A model generated the notes under the pieces. It did no database searches. It was given only the letters and a program-made list of their open reading frames with translations, and was not told the origin of the DNA. From Phellopilus nigrolimitatus (Eukaryota > Basidiomycota > Agaricomycetes > Hymenochaetales > Hymenochaetaceae), in NCBI GenBank assembly GCA_021029095.1, contig JAJOHG010000121.1, positions 1 to 64,000 of the forward strand: DNA of 64,000 bases, in the 5' to 3' direction. The translations under genes and the position numbers were made by a program. Of this stretch, positions 47,085 to 57,777 are shown piece by piece (positions within the stretch are counted from its first letter, which is position 1; every line of letters starts with the position of its first letter).

Positions 47085-47190
47085 TGTTGGAATTTCTGCG
47101 AACCCTCAAAAACTGTTTCGGGGTAACGGACATATCGGGTAGATTAGTAAGCAAGTAGCATATAGGCTGACGGTCTGTATCTTGCAATCT
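47085..47190 (-). pseudogene. Fragment of the 18 kb flavin monooxygenase 5' end
   Basis: The minus-strand start MSVTPKQFLRVRR corresponds to MSVTPEQVLRPTR at 18183, and about 50 bp of upstream DNA also matches (ACATATCGGGTAG, TTAGTAAGC and CTAGCATATA-like words). Only the first dozen codons are shared. Confidence 0.7.
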
Positions 47191-47639
47191 ATCGCGTTTG
47201 CCCACGGCCCACCACAGCCAACGGGTCAAACGGACTCCACTGTGTGCGACTGCTGGCGACCTCGCCCCTCGTATTTCAACATGTACCGCCGCTGGCAGCC
47301 GTCTCAGCTATTACAAGTATCGTCCGATGCAATGCTGGCGCCGCGACAAGCCTGCCGCCCAGCGCTCGTACTTGCACTCCACTGCGATGCGTACAGATCC
47401 CTTGCGCTTATGTACGTGCATCATGACCGCTCCTCTCGCCAGCGCACGGTCCCCCGCATCCAATGGTGTGAGCGTGGCATGCCGCGCGTGTCCACTGTTT
47501 CGTCGAGCCTTCAATGAGCCCTCCATCTCCTCCGGCGCGAAGGGCCAACGCTCGACGCCGGCGGGTGGGAGTAAACTCAGTAGAGCGTGGCGGGGATCGG
47601 TGCTCATTCTACTTCCGCTTTTGGCCTCTGCTTGATGCG
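47191..47639. other. No gene recognised
   Basis: Spacer DNA, GC-richer than its surroundings, with open frames on both strands but no recognisable motif. Confidence 0.35.
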
Positions 47640-48464
47640 CCATATTCCAAAGCTTCCCTCATACATATCTGACGCGGCCATTTTCTGGTCGTGGGCTACA
47701 ACGGTGCGTAAATCATCTATTCTGCAGAATCGAAATACATGTACGGTCCACTTCAGAGCGTGGAGCGTGGATTGCTTACGTAGTATGCGAGCGGCGGCGC
47801 ATCGACGGTGATCGTAAGAAACTCAGTCACCGAGTTGTACATGCTCAGCGTCTGATCGTCCTCTCATTGCGGCTTGAAATGTATACAAATTTCACATCGA
47901 AATAATTGCACGCTCTCTTAGTAATAATAGCGATATGATTGCCGACGAGCCCAACTCTCATTTCACCGCGTGGGCGTTTATCGAGTCGTCGCTGCTTATT
48001 GGCACAAACGTATGTGCCCGCTACTGCTAGATTTTACACATCACAACGGAAACTGATTATAATTACTCTTGGACCTGCCGCTGTCCGCCACCAAAGACTC
48101 TGACTGGACGTCCTGAAGAATGAGGAAAGCATCGCCATTAACCAGGATCAGGTCGTCGGGACCCGTTCTTCTGGGGAATGATTGCGGACTGGACGAGCGA
48201 CTCGATAGACCCTGCTAGATGCTGGAGCAGACAGGCGCAGAGCGGCACCGTGGTATGCTGGTGCGTTTACTATTAATTTCTTGGCTATTTATTACTTGAA
48301 AGGGCGCTGACGCGGCCTTTTATCATCATAGCTGAAACGCTTAATCAATCCACGGATACAATTTCTCAACCTCAAGGAGTCTCCATGAATCCGTGCAGGG
48401 AAGCAATACTTTGTTGCGCAGGCAGTTTTCTCATGTAGACCATTCGCGGAAGACTTGTTCACTC
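47640..48464 (+). pseudogene. Second GH27 alpha-galactosidase fragment, inverted copy of 42541-43180
   Basis: Reads NSHFTAWAFIESSLLIGTN on the plus strand at about 47960-48020, followed by the same intron and the decayed VLKNEE/INQDQV region. It ends at TCACTCTGGA (48464), exactly where the right arm of the large inverted duplication begins. The C-terminal coding part found at 42392-42540 is absent. It has additional upstream DNA (47640-47830) not seen beside the left copy. Confidence 0.75.
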
Positions 48465-49279
48465 TGGACGAATAACAGAGTAGGAGGCGGTGCGGAACAA
48501 GCAGAGGACACTGAAAAAGAGGATGCTGGCGGAGACACAGTCTACCTCTCAGCTCAGCTTGCCTTTTCGCATGCCTCGGAGCCCGATACCCGTCCTGTCT
48601 TTCTCTGTATCCGCAAGTAGTGTACTACAGCAATCGCTCACCCTTCTCTTTCCCTTTCCTTTGCTAAATTCTATAAATTTCTATGGAACATTGAATACAG
48701 TGGTTTCGAGGGAGTCACCTCTGTGCAAAGCCAGGAGCCTTGGAAACCGGGCATGCAACCCAATGGACAATCTAACGACAACTTTGCATCAAAATTGAGG
48801 GTCTTGAGAACAAATCCTGGCTGAATATCGTATAGAAAATGGTACACAAGTAAATGGGGTTATGCATTGTACAATGTAAACCTATGCATCGCCATTGCAC
48901 TGCAATGCGAGGCAGAATGTCAAATCTGCTATGATCATTCAGGTGGATCTCCTTTCTTCTCTTCCGGATGCAAAGTTATCTGCACACTTTTACTGTTTTG
49001 CGACAAAACATCCAAAGTTATTATCCATCTGTTGCATTTTGCTCCCGCCACAAGGAGGATGGAAAGGCCATCCAGCCCGGTAACGGGGTTGCACTTCTCT
49101 AGTACTGATGTTTTTGTACTTTACTTTGCGCTTGCAATTTAGCAACTGTTGGCGGCACGACAACGAGTGCCCTGGATACATGCTCCAAGTATCTACTCAT
49201 CCGCAATGGTTACCACAAGTGGTGCATTTTCATTCCTCCAAGGAGCAACAAAGGTCATCCTAGCGCAAACTTGACTCCT

Positions 49280-49308
49280 TGCAATGTTATTGTGCAGCCC
49301 TATATAAA
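49280..49308 (+). promoter_or_regulatory. Core promoter of copy E
   Basis: TGCAATGTTA at 49280-49289, then 11 nt, then TATATAAA at 49301-49308. A CAACAACAACAAA-type leader precedes the ATG at 49381. The motif and spacing match copies B and D. Confidence 0.7.
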
Positions 49309-49380
49309 CCTGCTCAATGTGAGTATCCCAGAGCATCAGAACGCAGACTTACAAGTTACAACAACAACAAATACAACACC

Positions 49381-49899
49381 ATGCATTTCAAAGAAGTGAG
49401 TTCTTTTGTTCACACTGCACTTTTTTATAGGTGCTTACGGCCAATATGTCGATGTCTATGAACTTTGAAGTCATCCTTGAAGGAGTTCGACAATTTTTCT
49501 GTTTACCTTGTCTTCACGGGCAAGAAAGAAGAAACCAAAATAATGTCAATAATTACTACTTGCGAACCTTGTTATCCTCTTTTCATATCGGACACTCTCG
49601 CTGCTCGGCAGACTACCATTAGAAGCATGGAATCAAATGAATTCATACTGTCCACTGGTACAACAGCTCGTTTCCACTCTGCCATCAAGTTCAGAAAATG
49701 CAAGGAAGTGAACCGGATGGATATCATGTCTTTTAATATCGACATCATGGAAGACATTGGAAAGTCTGAGGAGTGGTATGCAGCATGGCTCAAGAAGGTT
49801 AACACATTTCTTGGGCGCAATGTGAGCGTGGAAGAGTTGGAGGAGGCAATCAAGCGTGCCAGCGCTGACGAGCCTGCAGAAGTTATCCTCGAGCTTTAG
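49381..49899 (+). CDS. Unrecognised small-protein family, copy E (147 aa, two exons)
   Basis: Function unknown. The model joins 49381-49395 (MHFKE) and 49471-49899 across a 75 bp intron with GTGAGT donor and TTTGAAG acceptor; phase is kept. Landmarks: FSVYLVFTGKKEE, IMSIITT (GMGILIT position), FISDTLAARQTTIRS, TARFHSAIKFRKC, a SEEWYAAWLKKVNTFLG helix, and the acidic end VILEL. No signal peptide or membrane span is apparent. The donor GTGAGTTCT is the same as that of the leader intron of copy D, and the promoter has the shared TGCAATGTTA/TATA layout. The intact frame is duplicated without change in the left arm. Confidence 0.72.
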
Positions 49900-50584
49900 G
49901 TTTTGGTGCAGGTGTAGACAGGACCGTGTATGTCAACTGAAGCATGATGGAGACAAAGGGGGAGAAAATAGTAGACATTGTAGATGTTAGCTATGCCTTG
50001 CTACCTACCAAGAATACATGATCAGCGAATGGGCTGAGGTTTCCCCATAAAATAAGATAAAGTGGGATTCAGAGAGAGGACACGCGGAATTGCCGCTTTC
50101 CGCGAACATGCATGTGACAAGCTGAATATTTGCTTCCTCACCTCTGCTTTATGGCCACCTGTGGTTTTCCACATAGCCTCGCGACGAGTGGACTCACACA
50201 CATCTTCGCCAACCCAGCCTGCACGCCACTGCGGGCTTGGTGTCGAGCTTGGACTCCGCACCCAGCGCGCACAGCCCGCGTTCTTTGTACAACAGGCCTG
50301 TTCATCCGCGCGTCTGTTTATCATATCTTGATGCTTCTTTCTTTTCTGTCTACATGAGACGTCAACTTCGTTATCTGCCCTAATGCAGCGAGTATTTTTT
50401 GATTTGAAATTCCTATTCACATTTTGTATTTTCTAGGCTGCTCAAGCTTTTACGACCTACAAAAATGGATAAATGTCCGCAAGATGACCAGCAAGAGAAA
50501 GATACTATGTATAATCACCTAGATCACACTTTAATTTACAGCAAACCACGCTCCAACTCAGGCAACACATCAAACAAAAACCAC

Positions 50585-52755
50585 CTACAGATCCTCCCTG
50601 TACACCGGTAAGTCCGGCCGCTTCCCATAGATCCATCGCAGGGCGCGCACCGGCACGCTGCATCACATGCGCAGCGCGCTCCGCGCCCTCGAAGACACGC
50701 AGGAGGTTCCCGCCCGCGAGCCCCGCAAGTTCGCGGCGCGACCAGCCGCGCGCGTGGAGCTCCGCGATCTGTGTGCACAAACCAGTAAGAGATCAGTAAG
50801 GGATGCGAGTGCCGAAAAGAGGTAGACGGGACGCACGAGCGCGGGGTACTTGGAGACGTCCTCGAGGCCCTCGGGCACGCTGCCGATGCCGTCGAAGTCG
50901 CTGCCCAAGCCGACGCTGTCCACATCAGGTCAGCTTGATATCAACAAAGCAATGAAACACAAAGACACCCACTGCTCCTTGCCCGCTACCTTCCCAATGT
51001 GCTCTACGTGGTCCGCAACGCGCTCGAGAGTCGCCTCGCCGTCGGGCGCGACGAAGAACGGGGCGAAGTTGACCATCACGACGCCGTCGGTCCTGTTCCG
51101 GCCCTTCCCGTCGCGCCCGGTGTGGTACTTCTCCGGCGTGCCGAGCTGCTTGAGGAGCGCGTCGGGCACGTTGCGCGACACGTCATGCACGGCGCGCGCG
51201 GAGGAGTGGCTCCACAGCACGGGCGCGCCGTTCGCATGAGATATGGCGAGCGCCTGCGCGGCGGTCGCGTCGGACACGTGCGAGAGGTCCGCAAGCACGC
51301 CGAGCCTGTTCAGCTCGTGCACGAGCACACGGCCTAGGGCGCTGGGAGGGAATCAGAAGTTTGAAATCGGGCAGATGGAGAGCCGGCACACCTGAGCCCG
51401 CCGTGCAACGGTGGCGGCGCCTCGAAAATGCCTCCCGAGTCGGCGAAAGCGTTGTGGCAGCCGTGCGTTAGGGTGAGATAGCGCACGCCTAGCGCGTGGT
51501 ACTGGCGCAGTACGCCGAGCGAATTGCCGAGCTGGTGGGCGCTGGTCACGCGAATCGAATAAAATATTAATATGCAGTAAGAAAGAAAAGGGGGATGAGA
51601 GGAGAAGCCGAGACGCACCCCTCGACGCCGAGCAGACTCGCGATCCTTCCCTCGCGGATGGCCGCGCGGATGTCGGCTGCGCTCTGTGCGAACTTGAAGG
51701 TCTGAATAGATAAATATATTTACTCAATGACGGAAATGAAGACTGCGCGACAAGAAAGGGAGCGTACTCCTGGGTATTCATCGATCAACAAGCGGGCGAC
51801 ATCGATCTGCTCGAGGGTGTCCCTAAAGTTGTAGTAAGCATCGAGGAAGGGGGAAAGGGGAGCAGAGGGACGCGCACCGCACGCGATAGGATGGCTTGGT
51901 GAAGTCCTTGTTGTCAGGCTTGCACTCAACGAAGACCGACCTATTCAAAATTATAAGCAAACTATTAGCATTCCCGTACTAACAGCTAGGAGGAAATACG
52001 CACCAGAAGAAGCCGCCGACGCGGCCCTCGCGGAGGCGCGGTATGTCGACGTGCCCCGGCATGCGCTCGCGCAGATCGAAAGCGGAGATGTTGTTCGCAT
52101 AGAGTTCGCGCACAAGGATAGGGAGGTCTGTGTGAGTAGGGTTGTTAGCATCTTGACTCGGGTGGAGTGAGCAAAAGGTCGTCCTCCTCCATCGCTATCA
52201 CGTGACACTGTTTTCCGTCTAACACCCTCGACCGGACGAAATAAATTATTCTGAAGGGACGACGTTGTAGAGAAGATGCAGCTCTACAAGTTCGTCTCCT
52301 TCGAATAATTCATGTTGCATCGTGGAAGGTGCCAGGCAGTAAACACTGCCGCATAGTGGTGGAGAGTGAACGTCCAAGCTTCATAATCCACGCACCGATG
52401 TGTCCGTCCTAGCCATGCGCATGCCAACGCACATGTAAGCCATCCTGTTCCATAGAGAACAGGACCAGAGGCCACAAGAAAGACGCACGATAACAGGCGC
52501 GCGGGCCAGGATCTCCCGCGCCGCGGCGGCAGGGTCGTCGGGGAGGCCGCCGCCGAGCAGGCCGAGCGTGAGGACGAGCGCGAGGACGAAGAGCACGACG
52601 AGGCCGCACGCGGCGGCCGCGCGGCGCCGCCTGCTCGCGCGCTCCCTCTGCGCGCACTCGGCGTCTTCGGCGGGCCGCCGCCCGAGGAGCGGGGAGCGCT
52701 CGGGCTCGCGGGCGGGCGAGGCGGGGACGATGTACGGGCGCGGTAGGGAGCTCAT
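50585..52755 (-). CDS. Membrane dipeptidase-like peptidase M19, ten exons
   Basis: A zinc dipeptidase. Exons: 52489-52755, 52396-52408, 52004-52127, 51878-51940, 51768-51822, 51619-51701, 51392-51541, 50973-51341, 50837-50915, and a last exon from 50768. Phases agree throughout. A hydrophobic anchor ([19 protein letters not shown]) lies at residues 50-70 after a basic cytosolic start. The second exon has only 13 nt and supplies DGHI; with the next base it makes DGHID, the first two zinc ligands. The other expected residues are present: Glu in LLGVEG, His in DLSHVSD, His and Arg in SHSSAR, Asp in GSDFDG. Near the end the frame gives LWEAAG, but one base over lies [12 protein letters not shown] and a stop at 50585, the normal family ending; without that shift translation would run to 50505. 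Confidence 0.88.
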
Positions 52756-53306
52756 GCTGTGGTGGAGTGTACTGGGGAGTAGTGGTAGAAGGAGAGATAG
52801 GTTGTGGCGGTCGAGGCTAAGACTGCACGTCGCACATGGACGACGGACACGCACGGTGAAGACGCGAGCCACGCCTTCTACGCTCCTTTCAGAGCAATTT
52901 CAATGTATTTTGGACTTCATCTCGCCAAAATTACTTGACAGACAGCTGCGTGATTTGGAAACCATGTCCTCATCGCGATTTTTTCTGTATGGGATTGGCC
53001 AGAAACAGCGAGAACTTTCATTTCGTCCGCTTCCCTTTCATTTCACTCTTTGGCTTCACGGTGCCCAGGCCGCAAGTGACTGCATATGTGATTTTGCATG
53101 CGTGTGCGGGACAGAGACAGGGACAGAAAACAACAACAGAGCGGGAAAATCCTATATAATGAGAGTAGAGAAAAGACCACAAAGCAACGGCGAGATAATA
53201 CAAGTTATGCGACATGCAAGTCTGAGAAAGGCGAGATAGACTCTGAAAGCACCTCGTTCCACTAGTTCGTTTTGGCGCCACGGCGCCCAAGCCGAGACGC
53301 ACACGC
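52756..53306. other. Region between dipeptidase start and fumarate reductase end
   Basis: Holds the dipeptidase upstream region and the fumarate reductase 3' flank (both genes on the minus strand). No further gene or clear TATA box. Confidence 0.4.
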
Positions 53307-55866
53307 TCATTGCTTGAACTTGCCGATGACTGCATCTGCGGCATATCGCGGGATGACCTAGAATCACACACAGGCGGAAGCACATTAGCCACGCGCAAAC
53401 GAGGAGGGGGAAGCAAGTGAACGCACCTTCGGGTCGTGCAGCATGTTGAACTCCTCCGTCGCGTCGCGCCCCGCGTACAGCAGGATCGCCTTCTCCCCGC
53501 CAGGGTGGTCCGGGAGGAACTGCGCGCCAAAACATAGAGTCAGCACCCCAAATCAAAACGAGTCGGAGCCTCGCAGCCACGCACCTTCGTCACGTCGAGC
53601 ACCTCCCCGTTGACGATCACCCAGATGTCGTCCTTCTTGTTGTGCTGAGCGACCTCCGCGGCGGTGTACTCCCCGCCCGCTGCCTTCTTCTCCTCCGTCT
53701 TCTCTTCCTTCTTCTCCTGCGCCGCCGCTGGCGACGCCTCGCCCGTCGGCGCCGCTGCAGGTGCTGCAGGGCCCGGCGCGGACGCGGGGTTAGCAGCAGC
53801 AGTAGCAGGCGGAGATGAGGGCGCCGCCTGGCCGGCCCACGAGAACGACAGGTCGACCTTGCCCTGCTCGGGCGAGATGCGGATCGTCGTCGCGAGCGGC
53901 GCGGCGCCGCCGCCGAGGTGGCCCGCGACCGCGCCAAGGCGGGCCTTTGCCTTCTCCGCGTCGCCGAGCTCGCTCTGGATGAGGTACGCGGCGGCGCTGT
54001 CCGCGGCGACGCGGCCGAACACGACGCAGCCGAGCAGCGACGAGCCGCCGAGGCGGTTCGCGCCGTGCACGCCGCCCGCGACCTCGCCCGCGGCGAAGAG
54101 GCCGGGGATCGGCGCGTGGTCTGTCGCGCCCGCGAGCACGCGCGACTCCGCGTCGATCTCGAGCCCGCCCATCGTGTAGTGCAGCACGGGCGTCATGAGC
54201 GCGACGTGGAACACGTCGTCCATCTTGAAGTCGCTGTTCTGGAAGAACTTCTTCCCGAACGCGTCCTTCTGCGCGCGCGCGCCCGCGGTGTAGTCCGCGA
54301 AGACTTTCGCGAGCGCCGCGGGCGGGATGCCGATCTCCTTCGCGAGGTCCGCGCCGGACTCGAAGCGCTTCATGAGCCCGCGCCCGACGTAGTGCTTGCA
54401 GTGCCACTCGATCTCCTTCGACGCCTGGCCGTTCAGCACGAGCCGGATCGGGTACTGCGGGGGAAGCCGGTGTCAATAAAGAAAAAACGACCTTGTGCCC
54501 GACCGACCGACCTTGCCGTTCTCCCAGATCTTGCCCGTGACAAAGTCGCGCGTCTGCAGCTCGTCAACGAAGCGCTTGCCCTCGTTGTCGAGCAGCAGGC
54601 CGCCGACGCCGCGCAGTGCCTCGGCCGCGAGGAACTTGACCTTCGCGTCCGGCTCGTTGGGGTCGACGAGGCCCGTCGGGTGCACCTGCACCTTCTCGAG
54701 GTCGATGCCGCTCGCGCCGACGCCCATCGCGAGCTTCTGGCCGTCGCCCGTGCAGTGCTCGCCGTTCGTCGTCGGCAGGTCCCACAGCTCGGGGCGGTAC
54801 TTCTTCAGCAGCGAGTCCGCGGTGAAGTCCGCGGCGTAGCCGCCGGTCGCGAGGATGACGGGGCCGAGCGCCTCGTGGCGCGCGCCGTCGACCTCGTACT
54901 CGACGCCCGTGACGCGCGCGCCGTCCTTGAGCAGGCGGACGACCTTGGCCTTCTTCTTGATCTGCACGCGCGCGGGGTCGGACTGCGCGAGGTCCTCGAG
55001 GCGCTCCATCTGCGCGTAGGTGATGACCATGCCGGGGAACTGCGCGCCGCCGCGGTGCGTGCGCGGCTGCGAGTGGCCGCCGAGGCGCGCGACCTTGGAG
55101 AGGTCGAGCGCGAACTTGTCCTGCAGCCAGTTGACGGCGTCGCCGGAGCGCCCGGTGAGCACGCGGATGAGGTCGTCCCGCGCGAGGTCCTTCGCGGACT
55201 TTTTCGTGTCCTCGAAGAACAGCTTCGCGCTGTCTTGGATGTTTGCGTCCTGCTGCGGGCCGGTGCCTGAACCGTTGATACCAGACGTCGCCTTTGTAGA
55301 GTTGCCGCCCATGAATCTGGACAAGAGAGCATCGTTAGCAACATACGTAGAATAAGACAGCCGTTAAACGGTGCATTAGAAAAGACAATCTGAGACATGC
55401 ACTCTAGGAGTTCTGTATCTTCTTAAAGGACTTTATCGCACATCCCAAAGAGCCATGTAACTGCAAACAGGAGACCTCCGACAAACCCGAATCCCGCCAA
55501 AACAGCGAAAGCCCCCTGGTAGACACGGACAAAGTCGCAGCAGTCTCTGACGGTGGCATTCACAGTCCTGAATCCAGCCGTGCGCAAGGGAAGCATCTCG
55601 TACGGATCCGACCCGTTCCGATGCTCCCGCCGTTTCGCCAACACGACACTGATGATGCCGCCCCATCGACAGCACCTCCGTCGCCGCAACCGACCGCCCA
55701 TACACCAGACGACACGAAAGAACACGACCACCGAAGAAAAGGAGACAAACGACCAGAGTACTCACGGCTGCTTGTCGAGCAACAGGACGTTCGCGCCGCG
55801 CTCGAGGAGGGTGTGTGCGGCCGAGAGGCCTGCGAGACCACCGCCGACGACGATGACTTGTGCCAT
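53307..55866 (-). CDS. Soluble fumarate reductase with C-terminal cytochrome b5 domain, 639 aa
   Basis: An FAD enzyme of the yeast FRD1/OSM1 type, reducing fumarate to succinate for redox balance. Exons: 55766-55866, 54512-55316, 53585-54454, 53427-53519, 53307-53357; 1920 nt in phase. FAD binding: VIVVGGGLAGLSAA at the N-terminus. Family blocks: FMGGNSTKATSGINGSGT, GGHSQPRTHRG, VILATGGYAADF, TNGEHCTGDGQKLAM, VQVHPTGLVDP, HYTMGGLEID, GEVAGGVHGANRLGGSSLLG. An Ala/Pro/Lys-rich linker of about 60 residues leads to the cytochrome b5 domain, EYTAAEVAQHNKKDDIWVIV, FLPDHPGG with the heme His, and FNMLHDPKV with the second His. The first intron is 449 bp, far longer than the others here (57, 65 and 69 bp). 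No obvious lesion. Confidence 0.95.
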
Positions 55867-57777
55867 TTTTGTGTGCTGTTAATGTGATGAGGGGGGTGGC
55901 GGGAGTAGGTAGGAGAAGAGGACGGAGAGGGAGTTTAAGAAAGAGGGAGAATAATCACGGGATTCCGGGTAGCTTTGCGGAAAGCGTGCGGGCGTGACGC
56001 GGTACGTACTCAGTCGGATCGTGCAAGATACATGTGATAAACCCCGCACTACCTCCTGCTCCTTCCAGCAAATCATAGTTCGCCCATTATCAGGAAGAAA
56101 ATTCTACCATTTATTCATGTATAAAGAAAACCCCCGTAAATTACACAAGAAGATAAAGCAGAGTGTCTCGAATATTATACGATTTTATTTGAATACTGTA
56201 AATTTCAAATATGGAGAGCCGCTCTCTGCGTCAAGTTCCGGTGGGATCATTCTGCGCCGGCCAAAGCCACGTGTTCGTGTGGTCCGCCCAACATACAGCC
56301 AAAGAAACACGGCTCATTTGCGAGGGAAAGAAGGCTCAGAAATAATCGCGAATCAATACTCAAGTCCGCCGTTGCCCGCCCTCGTCTTCTCACGAAGAAA
56401 AGCCGACACCTACTCACCAGAACCTGTTTCCGTGCATGAGATCGCTCTTGAAAGATCAGTGCATAAAAATAGGACACATACGTATAAAAAGAGCGCTTCG
56501 ACGGAGGAGGCGTTTCCGCTGGTGCAGATATGCTGCGCCTTTTCCCCCCTCCGACGGCTGACCCGCTTTGTCGTATGCTCCGGCGACGGCGACCACGAAA
56601 AGCGCGCGCTATCGTACGTTTGTCAGATCTCCTGCCGGTTTGGCAGCATATGCTGAGCAAGGCGACGCGAGCTGGCCGGTGAGAGGGGAAAGTATCATAG
56701 TGAAAGCAGGAGGTCAAACATAGGTAGCTTGCTGCTTTATAATCCCCGTCGGCACGGAAATTCGAAAAAATGCCGAGCTGGCATGTCATGTCTAGTCTAA
56801 AACATCGCATTGGACAGAACCGCATGCACAGACTAGTAGGGGTCCTCCCCGGCATGCACGAAACGCAAGCGGAGCGCCGCAGGCTTCGCCGTTAATAGCG
56901 GCGTTAATGCGAGTCTCGAAACACGAGTACGTACACGAGAGAGCAGCAAAAGCACGCAACCGTCACTCGGACCACGTCTTGCTGCATGCGCGCGCGCAGG
57001 CGCCTGGGGCTCGAACGACGACTTCCCATCGAATCGGCTGGCTCGACCGGGGGCACAGAGCTGCTGCAGCTGCTGCTGCCGCAAAGCAAAGCAGCGCGGA
57101 GCGCCGTCTTAGCAGCGCACGCCCCGCCGGCTTCTCTGCGCGAATGAGAATCGGCGAGTCCCCTAGAAGAGGTGCCGCGAGCTAGCGCCTGAAGCGGAAG
57201 TGCCTATCAGAGCCCGAGGGGGCGAACAGACAGACGAGCAACTCTGCGGGGCGCATGCTGCTCCTGGTGCGCGCCGTTGCGGACCCAGTCCGCGTCCTGC
57301 AGCTTCCGGAGTCTGCTTGGCGCTTTCTGGAAGCGTGTTTTGCGGCCTGTCGGTGTTGAGACAGCGGTGCGGCAGACCTGGCTTTTCAAAAGCCCGCGCG
57401 ACGAGTTCGGGTATAGCGCTCTGCAGGTCCTCGCGGACAAGAAAGGCAGGAGACATCAACTCATGCTAGCATACAGGCCCTTTGGGGAGAGAGTATCGAG
57501 CACAATAGATAGAAATCGCAACTTGGAAAACGGATGAGAGCAAGACGACAACGAAACGCGTGTCGATCTTCCGAGCTCGAGCTCGCGTGGTTTTACGTCA
57601 TTTTTGGTTCGCTTTTTCGGGACATTACCTAACTGTGGCTACAGGACCGCCGATTCTGTCGCCGATCGCCGGTCGGACCCACACGACAAATGAGTCAAGT
57701 ATGTAAATTGCATGTACAGGATCTCGCGACAAGTTATCAAGCTATACATGACATACATTTAGGCAAGCAAACAAATG
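55867..57777. other. No gene recognised
   Basis: Upstream of the fumarate reductase. Longer frames at 55994-56656 (plus) and 56247-56855 (minus) overlap each other and show no family motif. Composition drops in GC around 56060-56220. CTGCTGCAGCTGCTGCTGCCGC at 57060-57081 is a short triplet-like run. Confidence 0.4.

Larger units (their letters stand above)
48466..51545 (-). repeat. Right arm of a large inverted duplication
   Basis: Reverse complement of 43300-46262. This arm contains the complete form of the dipeptidase, which continues beyond the repeat to 52755, so it is probably the source and the left arm the derived copy. Confidence 0.92.

Noticed and set aside
49457..49470. Start of family copy E inside the DNA just before SSLKEFD
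   Set aside because: There is no ATG in that frame (the codon is TTG); a GTGAGT intron joining MHFKE to SSLKEFD keeps phase and follows a proper TATA box.
53918..55270. 450-codon open frame on the plus strand
   Set aside because: It is antisense to the fumarate reductase exons, crosses an intron, and its Arg/Ala/Val-rich composition is that of a shadow frame of a GC-rich gene.
55423..55765. Minus-strand frames in the first fumarate reductase intron, one with a hydrophobic end
   Set aside because: The flanking exons join exactly without it and no splice sites give an in-phase extra exon.
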